Below, piece by piece: positions 1-6,814 of a stretch of 8,553 nt of DNA. The DNA is taken from assembly GCA_003602665.1 (NCBI GenBank), contig QQSG01000062.1, positions 1-8,553 on the forward strand. The letters run 5' to 3'. Source of the stretch: Candidatus Poseidoniales archaeon (GTDB taxonomy: Archaea; Thermoplasmatota; Poseidoniia; Poseidoniales; Poseidoniaceae). How positions within the stretch are numbered: position 1 is the first letter of the stretch; each line of letters starts with the position of its first letter. The notes beneath the pieces were generated by a model. The model had not been told where the DNA came from. It saw only the letters and a program-made list of their open reading frames with translations, and made no database searches. The position numbers and the translations under genes were made by a program.

Positions 1-1184
1 CAAGATTCTCCTGGCTGAACATATAAGCAATCAGTCGGTTGAATACTTTCGGCGACATTACGAACCCATTCAATCTCAGTATAAGCAGTTTGTTGGACAC
101 TGCGGAATTGAAAATTCGTTGGCTGTATAAACAAATCCACAGCCAAGGTGCCACTGGTTAACGGGGGTGCTTCGACTCCAATTTGAATCGTTCGTGTTTC
201 ATTTGGAAACAATAACGTATCTTCGAATCCATTGAACAGAGCAACGGTCCAACCATCGATGGTTAGTCGATCTGAACGGTCAAGTTCTTTTGCAACACCA
301 TTGATGACAATATCTCCCAGCATCATTGAAATGGTATCAGGTGTATTGCCTGTGTTGCGTACGACGACATCAATTCGATCATTTCCTCCTGGTTCGAGGG
401 TAACATTGGATTCAACTGAATCAATGCTTACGTTCCTATATGCCGTAATTTCAAATGAGAAATCCCATGATATTATTGCGTAATCCAGGCCTGATGAGCC
501 TATGAGTGTGAATGTGGGTCCCTCGTAAGCTAGTGGTGCTCCGTCAATGACCACTGGTGCTTCCACCCAAATACGAACAAAATCCATTGTATTTGGTGAC
601 ATTAACAGGGTTGAATCATCACCTACAAGAGAATCCATAGTCCACCCCCAATTCCAATTGGATGCAGTATCAATACTGAATGTGACATTATCAGGAAGGG
701 ATGCATTACTCGTAATATTCGTTGCCACGTTTGTTGTTATTCCAGGATCAATGACAAACGTTGATGATTGATTGTTACCAAACTGAATTGCAGAAGGGGC
801 CGTGATTTGTAATGTTACGTTTGAGTAAACTGTATGGTTGTCAGATGTATCTATAATTGAAATCTCTAACGTCGTATTTGCATATGATGTTGATTGAGGT
901 AGCGTCATTGTCCATAGAAATCGATTTGTCTCTCCGGCATTGAATAAAATTTCTTGACCATTACCAGAAAATGTGAACTGAGTGCCAATTTCCAATTGTA
1001 GTTTGAGGGTTGTTGCTTCTTCCCCTAAGTACTCAACATCAACATAGTGCTGTGCGATGTCACCAGGATAAGCAACGTAGTTTTCCATAGGTGTTATCTC
1101 GATACGTGTTGTAGAATCAGCATCTGCAATGAATGGCATTGTGAGTATGAACAACAGTATGAACGCTATGCGTTTGTTGTTCAT
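1..1184 (-). CDS. Exported sequon-rich beta-sandwich-type protein, C-terminus beyond the window
   Basis: An open frame of 394 codons runs from the ATG at 1184 to the left edge, so the C-terminus is missing. Residues 1-22 form a signal peptide: a short basic start (NNKR), a hydrophobic core (IAFILLFILTMPFIA) and a likely cut near ADA-DS. The rest alternates short beta-strand-like stretches. Around residues 252-290 a segment with PGGNDRIDVVVRNTGNTPDT resembles the CARDB/NEW3 type of extracellular beta-sandwich, in which a 'V-N-G' strand recurs. I see ten N-x-S/T sequons (N103, N116, N122, N138, N156, N160, N166, N251, N260, N328), as expected of an N-glycosylated archaeal surface or secreted protein. 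Cysteine is nearly absent (only C386). An in-frame ATG at 1223 would add 13 residues before the basic region. I prefer 1184 because it gives a normal signal peptide. No enzymatic motif is visible, so surface-layer-associated, adhesin-like or solute-binding roles are all possible. Confidence 0.8.
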   Translation of the reverse strand, partial: MNNKRIAFILLFILTMPFIADADSTTRIEITPMENYVAYPGDIAQHYVDVEYLGEEATTLKLQLEIGTQFTFSGNGQEILFNAGETNRFLWTMTLPQSTSYANTTLEISIIDTSDNHTVYSNVTLQITAPSAIQFGNNQSSTFVIDPGITTNVATNITSNASLPDNVTFSIDTASNWNWGWTMDSLVGDDSTLLMSPNTMDFVRIWVEAPVVIDGAPLAYEGPTFTLIGSSGLDYAIISWDFSFEITAYRNVSIDSVESNVTLEPGGNDRIDVVVRNTGNTPDTISMMLGDIVINGVAKELDRSDRLTIDGWTVALFNGFEDTLLFPNETRTIQIGVEAPPLTSGTLAVDLFIQPTNFQFRSVQQTAYTEIEWVRNVAESIQPTDCLYVQPGES

Positions 1185-1260
1185 GGTTGTGCTATGACCT
1201 ATGGGATTTGAAGCCAACGGCATGATGCTCTAACCAGTTCAAAAGTAATATGAATCGAAA
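1185..1260. promoter_or_regulatory. Divergent intergenic region with an AT-rich box
   Basis: These 76 bases separate two divergent genes and should hold both promoters. The only AT-rich stretch is AAAAGTAATATGAA at 1241-1254. Read rightwards it could be a weak TATA element if the small gene starts at its second ATG (1276). Read leftwards (TTCATATTACTTTT) it lies about 23 bases before the alternative ATG at 1223 and about 60 before the ATG at 1184. No Shine-Dalgarno motif is convincing for either gene. Assignment of the box to a strand is inference. Confidence 0.35.
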
Positions 1261-1644
1261 ATGTCTGGCTTAGTCATGCCTCCTTTCTGGCCTTTCAAAC
1301 GTGCGAAGAAAAATTCGATGGAACTTGATGAAGAAGCTCCAGAAGCAATTGTCTATCGTAAGGATCAAGAAGTTCACTCAGAAAAGCACGCTCAATCAGT
1401 TGAACGAAATGAGGAAGCATACAAAGATGCACTCGCATTATTTGGCGGTGGAGATACTACTGTCACAGCTTCCAGGAACATCGCAGATCAATATGATGGT
1501 GTCACAGATACCGCTGCATCTACAACCACTACAGAATGGGTTCATCATACAGACGGATACCACTACCAGAAGAACGCTGATGGTACTTTTCAACCAACCC
1601 CGCACGTAAAGCAATCTGATGGTTCGTACGTCCCATATTCCTAA
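1261..1644 (+). CDS. Small acidic hypothetical protein with C-terminal DG-x-aromatic repeats
   Basis: This is a 127-residue protein I do not recognise. It has a proline/aromatic and basic N-terminus (MPPFWPFKRAKK, from residue 6), then a charged, probably helical middle at about residues 20-62 rich in Glu, Lys and His. A Thr-rich linker follows (about 66-92, including STTTTEW). The C-terminal tail, about residues 93-127, contains three spaced units of the form [TAS]-D-G-[YTS]-[HFY]: TDGYHYQ, ADGTFQP and SDGSYVP, which suggest small beta hairpins. There is no signal peptide and no membrane segment. The second in-frame ATG at 1276 (MPPFWPF) is a credible start, since neither ATG has a ribosome binding site. 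Its stop overlaps the stop of the convergent SRAP gene. Reading potential is supported by length, by composition and by its fit between neighbours. The function is unknown; a cytoplasmic or peripheral protein is the most one can say. Confidence 0.7.
   Translation: MSGLVMPPFWPFKRAKKNSMELDEEAPEAIVYRKDQEVHSEKHAQSVERNEEAYKDALALFGGGDTTVTASRNIADQYDGVTDTAASTTTTEWVHHTDGYHYQKNADGTFQPTPHVKQSDGSYVPYS
1641..1644. other. Tail-to-tail stop codon overlap
   Basis: The four bases CTAA contain the TAA of the rightward small gene (1642-1644) and, on the other strand, the TAG of the SRAP gene (1643-1641). The two convergent genes therefore leave no room for separate terminators, and each transcript must run into the other gene's 3' end or stop inside it. 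Confidence 0.9.
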
Positions 1645-2261
1645 TCAAATAAGGTACGTATTGGCAGTGTGAGTTCTATCCCTTGTGCTGTTATAGAATT
1701 CACTTTTCTATCGACTGGATGAACCTTAATCGATTGTACATGAGATTCGAAATGTCCTGAACTTAACCACTCATTCACACAATCATTTGCGATAATGAGA
1801 GGCATCCTGTGATGGATGTGTGAAATAGTTTCATCGGATTCGGTTGTTAGAATACAGAATGTTTTACTCGAATCTTGTTTAATGTCGTAAATTCCTGCAA
1901 AGAGTATGGGTTGATTCTTTTCTAAATGATGATAAAAAGGAACTTTACCGCTAGGAGATTTTTTCCATTCATACCAACCAGTTGCAGGAATAAGGCACCG
2001 TCTTTTTTCAAATGAATCTCTAAACATTGGCTTATCTGATATCGATTCGATTCGAGCATTAATCGGTGTAATTGAATTTTTTTTATTCCATGAAGGTCTA
2101 AAACCCCACTTCATTGATGCAGTCTTATGACTCTCATTTTCCTCATAGATGCACAAGACCTCGCTTTGGGGAGATATGTTGAAATTCGGTTCTATTTCAG
2201 GGGGCTGAATTTGTACTGATTCAGGCCATTGCTCTCCACTGAAAGCAAAGCGACCACACAT
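1641..2261 (-). CDS. SRAP domain protein (YedK/HMCES family), abasic-site DNA crosslinker
   Basis: This 206-residue protein matches the SRAP family in length and in every motif. The family senses abasic sites in single-stranded DNA and forms a thiazolidine DNA-protein crosslink through Cys2 after removal of the initiator Met. The sequence begins MCGRFAF, placing Cys2 correctly. The other conserved residues are visible: N68 in PINAR, E98 in ATGWYEW and H150 in IHHRMP. These correspond to the Asn, Glu and His around the active site in Escherichia coli YedK. The KWGF segment (51-54) and RCLIPATGWYEW (88-99) are also family hallmarks. It is the last gene of the leftward operon, starting 9 bases after the pheT stop, with GAGG seven bases before the ATG. 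The start is certain because Cys2 must follow Met1. It probably acts in the cytoplasm on replication-associated damage. Nothing looks broken. Confidence 0.96.
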   Translation of the reverse strand: MCGRFAFSGEQWPESVQIQPPEIEPNFNISPQSEVLCIYEENESHKTASMKWGFRPSWNKKNSITPINARIESISDKPMFRDSFEKRRCLIPATGWYEWKKSPSGKVPFYHHLEKNQPILFAGIYDIKQDSSKTFCILTTESDETISHIHHRMPLIIANDCVNEWLSSGHFESHVQSIKVHPVDRKVNSITAQGIELTLPIRTLFD

Positions 2262-2268
2262 TGCAATG

Positions 2269-2272
2269 CCTC
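2269..2272 (-). promoter_or_regulatory. Ribosome binding site for the SRAP gene
   Basis: On the minus strand GAGG lies seven bases upstream of the SRAP ATG and overlaps the TGA stop of pheT (2273-2271). It fixes the SRAP start and suggests translation linked to pheT termination. Confidence 0.6.
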
Positions 2273-4016
2273 AAACGGGATCGATAAGGCACCGATTCAA
2301 ACCATCAACATCGAATTCAGCAGCATTCATTGGAACGAGTAATTCAAACGTTTGCCCGATTGTTGGATCTATTTCTCCAAAGCACCCAACCCACTCTCCA
2401 TTGATGAGTACTTTTGCTGCGCGTCCTGCCAACCAAGGCCCTTCATTATCTGGGAGTGCTTCAATAAGAATATCCTCAGCACCCATATCCCTCAAAAATG
2501 CCTGAATTCTTCCACGAATAGCTGCGAATCCTCCACTGCGTTCCGCTGTGATGAAAGCTAGTCGCTGCATATTTTTGTGATCTCGAACAACTGTACCTAA
2601 TTCATACACAGATTGAGGTAAATCATGATGGCGATTCGTTGCCAAAAGGCGGAGCAAGCCAGGCAGTAAGAATTGCCGCATCATCGTGTGCTCTTGCGTT
2701 ATGGGATTCGTGATCTGGGTTATCTCATTCGTTGGAACCCAACGCATTCTCTCAAATTGATCGTATTCATTGGAAAGCGTAAGTGATTGAATTTGCATAA
2801 AATTCATACCTTGCAACGATGTTCTAATTCTTCTTCGCAGATGTTCATCGCTTCTTGGAATTGCATTCATTGGGGCTCGGGGAACATCTTCTCCTAAGTC
2901 TTCAAAACCGTGTCCAATTGCTAGATCTTCAACAATGTCGACTGGATGAAGGATGTCAAATCTCCAACGTGGCATCTCAAAACAAAGCATATTTTCTCCA
3001 TCGTGAGCATACTGCATAGAATGACCGTCTTGAATCTCTTCAGGTTTGGCTGCATCTCTCCCAACGAATTTACCACCCATACGCGTTATGGAATGGTTCA
3101 TTTCATCATCCGTTAAGTCTCTTCCAAGTAATGTCTTTACGAGACGTTCTGGAATTCGATGTTGGACAGGGGTCCAATTTGGTAAAACCTCTTGGTTTCC
3201 ATCACAATCTGTAAGATTGACAGACTGAATTTCTCCACCACGTTGTTTTGCTTGGAGAGCGACCAGCATTAAACACGATTCGCAAGCCCTTCTATCCCAT
3301 CCAGTGACATCAATGAACAAATCTCGTGTTCCAGAATGTACTGTCGTATGAGCTCCATTGATAATCGGGGGGAAAGATAACACTGAACCAGTTGCATCTT
3401 CGATGACTGGTACCTTTTCCATCCCATCGAGAAGATGAGCATATTCTACGCCTTTCGGATGTTGAGAGAGTATCGTTTCAATATTCATTTCTGTATCTGT
3501 TGCCAATGGTACGAATGAATGTGTTCTAGGAACTGCCCGAACCTTGAATGGCGCTTGAATTGAATCAAGGTCGTGAACTCCTATGCTTGCTCTTCTACGC
3601 CCACGACCTAAAGCGAAGTGCAATTTTTCTTGATGGTCCATCAAATTTTTAATGAATGAATCCATTTCGATATCATCTTTCATTTGAAGTCCTTTCACAA
3701 CCGCACCAAGGATGATTGGCCGAATCTTCTTCAATTCCGAATCGACTGTTATCTCAATACCACTCGGTGTAAGAGAGGCATGTTCAAGAGTTGGTTTGTT
3801 GTGAAGAAACGACATCATGGCAACGGAAAGTGTTTCTCCACTCAATAAATCTGGACGATCAGGGAAAATTTCGATGTCGAGTGTTTCTTCGTTACACGTG
3901 TCGATGTCGGTCCCCAACAAAGGAAGTCTGTGGTCGATGTCTTGGATGTCGTGCGGACATCCATTTTCAGACATCAATTTGGACAAGAGGCTTTGTTCAA
4001 CAGATATTGTTGGCAT
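2271..4016 (-). CDS. pheT: Phenylalanyl-tRNA synthetase beta subunit, archaeal type
   Basis: This 581-residue beta subunit of the (alpha-beta)2 enzyme charges tRNA-Phe in the cytoplasm; catalysis resides in PheS, which is not in this window. The architecture is the archaeal/eukaryotic one, shorter than the roughly 800-residue bacterial PheT and without its tRNA-binding and anticodon-binding additions. Residues 1-75 hold the N-terminal domain (MPTISVE and FPDRPDLLSGE). Residues 100-262 form the B3/B4 editing region (ASIGVHDLDSI, PPIINGAHTTV, RDLFIDVTGWD). B5 spans about 285-370 and ends with RFDILHPVDIVEDLAIGHGF. The catalytic-like core domain covers about 390-575, with ITNPIT and YELGTVV. I chose the ATG at 4016 because family members begin MPTI and because GGGTGAT lies just upstream. 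A longer frame from 4082 would overlap the preceding gene by 56 bases and adds no recognisable sequence. It starts 10 bases after the glutamate-synthase-like gene. Confidence 0.96.
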   Translation of the reverse strand: MPTISVEQSLLSKLMSENGCPHDIQDIDHRLPLLGTDIDTCNEETLDIEIFPDRPDLLSGETLSVAMMSFLHNKPTLEHASLTPSGIEITVDSELKKIRPIILGAVVKGLQMKDDIEMDSFIKNLMDHQEKLHFALGRGRRRASIGVHDLDSIQAPFKVRAVPRTHSFVPLATDTEMNIETILSQHPKGVEYAHLLDGMEKVPVIEDATGSVLSFPPIINGAHTTVHSGTRDLFIDVTGWDRRACESCLMLVALQAKQRGGEIQSVNLTDCDGNQEVLPNWTPVQHRIPERLVKTLLGRDLTDDEMNHSITRMGGKFVGRDAAKPEEIQDGHSMQYAHDGENMLCFEMPRWRFDILHPVDIVEDLAIGHGFEDLGEDVPRAPMNAIPRSDEHLRRRIRTSLQGMNFMQIQSLTLSNEYDQFERMRWVPTNEITQITNPITQEHTMMRQFLLPGLLRLLATNRHHDLPQSVYELGTVVRDHKNMQRLAFITAERSGGFAAIRGRIQAFLRDMGAEDILIEALPDNEGPWLAGRAAKVLINGEWVGCFGEIDPTIGQTFELLVPMNAAEFDVDGLNRCLIDPV

Positions 4017-4019
4017 CAT

Positions 4020-4026
4020 ATCACCC
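4020..4026 (-). promoter_or_regulatory. Strong ribosome binding site for pheT, decides its start
   Basis: On the minus strand GGGTGAT precedes the double ATG at 4019-4014. GGTGAT pairs fully with the usual archaeal 16S 3' end. Aligned on GGAGGTGAT, the site leaves four bases to the first ATG and seven to the second, so the second (4016) is the likelier start. The site lies directly after the TAA of the upstream gene. Confidence 0.75.
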
Positions 4027-5718
4027 TTAACGTGCAAACCAATGCGGTAATGGTCGCTCATATCCTGACATTCGAAGTCCACTCACTGAAGCCGTATCAT
4101 GATCTAATGCTCGTAGATGTGAGCGTTGTAAGATATCAACGGAATCTAAGCCAAGATTTCGGAGTGTATTTTGAAGATCGATTGTTAATCCCTGTAGCCA
4201 GAATTCGATGTCTTCTATTTCGAGCATAGGTGGTTCTGTGACAACAAAATCCGCACCTGCACATCGAGCTACGATCACATCATGAGCATCTGAAGTGAAA
4301 CCAAATTCGAGGGCAGTAATTACAGGAGTTTTATCAAGTTCATTCTTCTTAGAGCGACCCATAATTGGAAGCGTAGATGCTTCCGGTGTACCTGAGCCAT
4401 CTTCAATTCGTGATATCGCTCCTTGTATTTCATGGTAAGCAGATGATTGATGGTGGGATTGGATGCGAGTAATTCCTTGAATACTCATAATTGGTGATTG
4501 CGTAGTCATGAGGGTGCGAATTGCTACAAGCAATCCATCAAATTCTTCTGGATTCATTGAAGGCAAGCTGTCCATGTCTATGCACACACCTGCAACGGTG
4601 GGCGCGGTTGTCCTCAAATCACAGAGTGATTGAAGGTTGAGTTGGACAACGTCAATTGGACGTGGGTTTTGATTCACCAAAAACGGTTGACTTTGGATAC
4701 GTGTTAATCTACCTGAGTTATTGTCCTCAGTACGGAGCAAACTCCCATCTGGAATGCGTGGTAAAATTGGGATTGGTAGTAATATTGCCGGAGCTTCATC
4801 ATCTGTTCCAGGGATGAATGCAACAGTATCTACTGGATGATTTTCAATCAAAGGTTGTTCGTCCATCGGTACTAAGCCAATCGTCGACAAATCTCCAGAT
4901 GATACATGATTGGATTGAACTTCCAGCCCGATTTCATCGCTTGGTTCAAGGCACAATGCGTCGTCTGATAAGACGGAATCATATTCGGATAAAACCCCAT
5001 TTATTTCTTTCAATTCTTTCGCTTTTAGTGGGCGAAGTCGAATGCCATGAGGTGGTGTAGGGCAGCGTCCTTCGATAATAATTCGACCACCTTTCATGCC
5101 AATGCCTACATCGCCATCGACATCTCCCTGAATAATGATGAGTCCTCCATTCATACCGTTGCCAAGTCTTGCACCGACTTGCCCTTGAACATAGATCGTT
5201 CCATCGGACATGAACATTCCAAGGTCCGTGTCAGCTCCATCGGAACCCATTAACATTCCATCTTGCATCATGAATGCGCCACATCTTCCAATGAAACCAG
5301 TGCTTGTGACTGTACTCCCGCTGTTATATGCTCCGAAAAACGAACCAACATCTCCTTCGACACTGAATCTGCCACCCGCTCCGAACGGGGACGTCCATGA
5401 ACCGAGTTTTCCAAGTGCCTTGATACGAGCGCCTTCAGGAATACCTGGGCATAATCCCACTTCTCCGTTTTTTGGGACTTCCTCTCCAGAACCAGTCCAA
5501 CCGATTCGTAAGAGTGCGTTCTGCTCAACAGCCGCTTTAAGTCGTGGCAAAAATTTTGCATTGATACTCATCGAGCGTTCAACAACATCTTGGGCTCCCG
5601 CCATATTCCAATGGTGGTGAATGTCGGTCAAATAACCTCGCGTTGTTGAGATTGGTTTGGAACGAATTTTTCTCCTGTTTTTTACCGCGAACTGTTTATT
5701 GACATTCACTGATGCCAT
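4027..5718 (-). CDS. Glutamate synthase-like protein: N-terminal GXGXG domain plus degenerate FMN-domain-like C-terminus
   Basis: From the ATG at 5718 the product has 563 residues. Residues about 100-220 form a GXGXG beta-helix as in domain 3 of the glutamate synthase large subunit and in FwdC. Gly-rich turns recur in EGDVGSFFGAYNSG, GFIGRCGAFM, QGQVGARLGNGMNGG and QGDVDGDVGIGMKGG, followed by KELKEINGVL. After a linker (about 250-350), residues 355-555 resemble a worn FMN domain. EDGSGTPEAS (439-448) recalls the GltB DGGTGA motif, SDAHDVIVARCAGADFVV recalls the strand-helix before the FMN phosphate site, and LRNLGLDSVDI...LRALD recalls the end of the domain. The 3Fe-4S cysteine cluster is missing and no amidotransferase domain is present, so a full glutamate synthase activity is unlikely from this chain alone. 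The start at 5718 is chosen because a TATA-like box lies 29 bases upstream; ATGs at 5733 and 5730 are alternatives, and 5832 would overlap gap deeply. It is first in the operon with pheT and SRAP. GXGXG is firm; the FMN-like part is inference. Confidence 0.8.
   Translation of the reverse strand: MASVNVNKQFAVKNRRKIRSKPISTTRGYLTDIHHHWNMAGAQDVVERSMSINAKFLPRLKAAVEQNALLRIGWTGSGEEVPKNGEVGLCPGIPEGARIKALGKLGSWTSPFGAGGRFSVEGDVGSFFGAYNSGSTVTSTGFIGRCGAFMMQDGMLMGSDGADTDLGMFMSDGTIYVQGQVGARLGNGMNGGLIIIQGDVDGDVGIGMKGGRIIIEGRCPTPPHGIRLRPLKAKELKEINGVLSEYDSVLSDDALCLEPSDEIGLEVQSNHVSSGDLSTIGLVPMDEQPLIENHPVDTVAFIPGTDDEAPAILLPIPILPRIPDGSLLRTEDNNSGRLTRIQSQPFLVNQNPRPIDVVQLNLQSLCDLRTTAPTVAGVCIDMDSLPSMNPEEFDGLLVAIRTLMTTQSPIMSIQGITRIQSHHQSSAYHEIQGAISRIEDGSGTPEASTLPIMGRSKKNELDKTPVITALEFGFTSDAHDVIVARCAGADFVVTEPPMLEIEDIEFWLQGLTIDLQNTLRNLGLDSVDILQRSHLRALDHDTASVSGLRMSGYERPLPHWFAR
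5694..5701 (+). promoter_or_regulatory. TATA-like box for gap
   Basis: GTTTATTG ends 30 bases before the gap ATG at 5732. That spacing fits an archaeal TATA element about 26 bases from a start of transcription only a few bases before the ATG. No Shine-Dalgarno motif precedes the ATG, consistent with a leaderless or near-leaderless message. The box lies inside the first codons of the opposite glutamate-synthase-like gene. It was recognised by eye only. Confidence 0.45.
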
Positions 5719-5731
5719 AGGGTTGAGCATC

Positions 5732-6769
5732 ATGGTGGTAAAGGTTGCAATAAACGGATATGGGACGATTGGAAAGCGAGTTGCAGATGCAATCGATGCC
5801 CAAGATGATATGGAAATTATTGGCGTTACCAAAACTCGTCCATCCTTCGGATGTGATTTAGCAGTTCGTAAAGGCTACCCTTTATACTGTACTTTCGATG
5901 AAAAAGATCGAATTGCGGCTTTTGCTCCAGCCGGTTATGATTGCAAAGGTGGGTTGAGTGACTTACTGCGTGAAGCAGATGTGGTCGTTGATTGCTCACC
6001 CGGCAAAGTCGGGGCTCAAAATAAGCAGATCTATGATGATGCAGGAGTAAAATGGATCTTCCAAGGGGGAGAAAAGCATGCTATGACTGGTCTTTCCTAT
6101 ACATCGAGTGGGAATCATTCTGAAAATTTGAATAAGCAAGGTACACGTGTTGTTTCTTGTAATACAACTGGACTTTCCCGCACTCTCGTCCCACTTCTGC
6201 GTAAATGCGGTTCGCTCTCCGTAGAGTGCACCATGATACGCCGAGCCGCAGATCCTGGCGATTCCAATAAAGGACCAATTAACGCCATTAAACCTGTTTT
6301 GAAGGTGCCAAGCCACCATGGTCCTGATGTCATGACCATTCGTCCTGAGATTTCTATCAACTCGATGGCCGTCGCAGTCCCGACAACAATCATGCACGTC
6401 CATGCAATCGTGGCCACCTTGCCAGATGGACATGGAATGACAACAGAATCTGTTCTAGAATTATGGAACGCTCAACCCAGAGTTGTGATTATGAATGGTT
6501 CTGAAACTGGAATTACAACGACTGCAGAGGTCATGGAATTTGCTCGTGACATCGGTCGGAAGTGGGGTGATTTGCACGAAATCTTTGTTTGGGAAGATGG
6601 TGTTAAACTCGATGGAAACTCTCTGTATTATTTCCAAGCCATTCATCAGGAATCTGATGTCATACCAGAAAATGTTGACGCCATTAGAGCCCTTATGGGT
6701 CTTGAAAGTGATTGGGAAGTTTCTGTTTCCAAGACTGATGAAGCCATTGCTGCTTACAATGGGCTGTAA
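5732..6769 (+). CDS. gap: Type II (archaeal) phosphorylating glyceraldehyde-3-phosphate dehydrogenase
   Basis: The 345-residue product is a full-length archaeal type II GAPDH, interconverting glyceraldehyde 3-phosphate and 1,3-bisphosphoglycerate in the cytoplasm for glycolysis or gluconeogenesis. The Rossmann motif NGYGTIGKRVADA sits at residues 8-20, followed by GVTKTRPSF (31-39) where cofactor choice is set. The catalytic Cys is C143 in VSCNTTGLSR. RRAADP (170-175) and PSHHGPDV (193-200), the latter with the catalytic His, are diagnostic of the type II family. I start at 5732 because family members begin MVVKVAINGYG or similar. The frame extends upstream to 5657 with a hydrophobic stretch that imitates a signal peptide, but this is the antisense of the neighbouring gene. 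The gene is divergent from the glutamate-synthase-like operon with only 13 bases between starts, and 45 bases precede the protease gene downstream. Confidence 0.97.
   Translation: MVVKVAINGYGTIGKRVADAIDAQDDMEIIGVTKTRPSFGCDLAVRKGYPLYCTFDEKDRIAAFAPAGYDCKGGLSDLLREADVVVDCSPGKVGAQNKQIYDDAGVKWIFQGGEKHAMTGLSYTSSGNHSENLNKQGTRVVSCNTTGLSRTLVPLLRKCGSLSVECTMIRRAADPGDSNKGPINAIKPVLKVPSHHGPDVMTIRPEISINSMAVAVPTTIMHVHAIVATLPDGHGMTTESVLELWNAQPRVVIMNGSETGITTTAEVMEFARDIGRKWGDLHEIFVWEDGVKLDGNSLYYFQAIHQESDVIPENVDAIRALMGLESDWEVSVSKTDEAIAAYNGL
5748..5755 (-). promoter_or_regulatory. TATA-like box for the glutamate-synthase-like operon
   Basis: On the minus strand the same octamer GTTTATTG, here inside the start of the gap coding region, ends 29 bases before the ATG at 5718. 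The match in sequence and in spacing to the gap box supports both start choices. With only two instances of an eight-base AT-rich word this remains suggestive. Confidence 0.4.
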
Positions 6770-6814
6770 TCAATTAAGGCGCATACTCAAAAACTCAACT
6801 GGTGTGGACAGACC

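Noticed and set aside
232..771. Two rightward open frames opposite the left-edge exported protein
   Set aside because: The minus frame is open across the whole region, with a signal peptide and coherent composition. These are its shadows.
4017..4082. Longer start for pheT adding 22 residues
   Set aside because: It would overlap the upstream gene by 56 bases and ignore the GGGTGAT site, and archaeal PheT proteins begin at MPTI.
5210..5620. 136-codon rightward open frame
   Set aside because: It is antisense to the GXGXG domain. The Pro/Ser-rich product is the usual mirror of Gly-rich codons, and it has no start signals.
5657..5731. N-terminal extension of gap that looks like a signal peptide (MERIFLLFFTANCLL)
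   Set aside because: Type II GAPDH is cytoplasmic and begins at MVVKVAINGYG. The extension is the antisense of the start of the glutamate-synthase-like gene and contains the proposed gap promoter.
5719..5832. Longer start for the glutamate-synthase-like gene at 5832
   Set aside because: It lies antisense within the well-supported gap coding region and the added residues look like shadow sequence. The ATGs at 5733 and 5730 remain possible but fit the TATA-like spacing less well.
5996..6433. 145-codon leftward open frame opposite gap
   Set aside because: It is antisense to the most conserved part of GAPDH, has a Cys/His-rich odd composition and shows no domain.
6770..6814. Possible separate promoter for the protease
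   Set aside because: No TATA-like box sits 25-35 bases before the ATG. The only AT-rich piece (AATTAAG) is too far and too short to support a claim.
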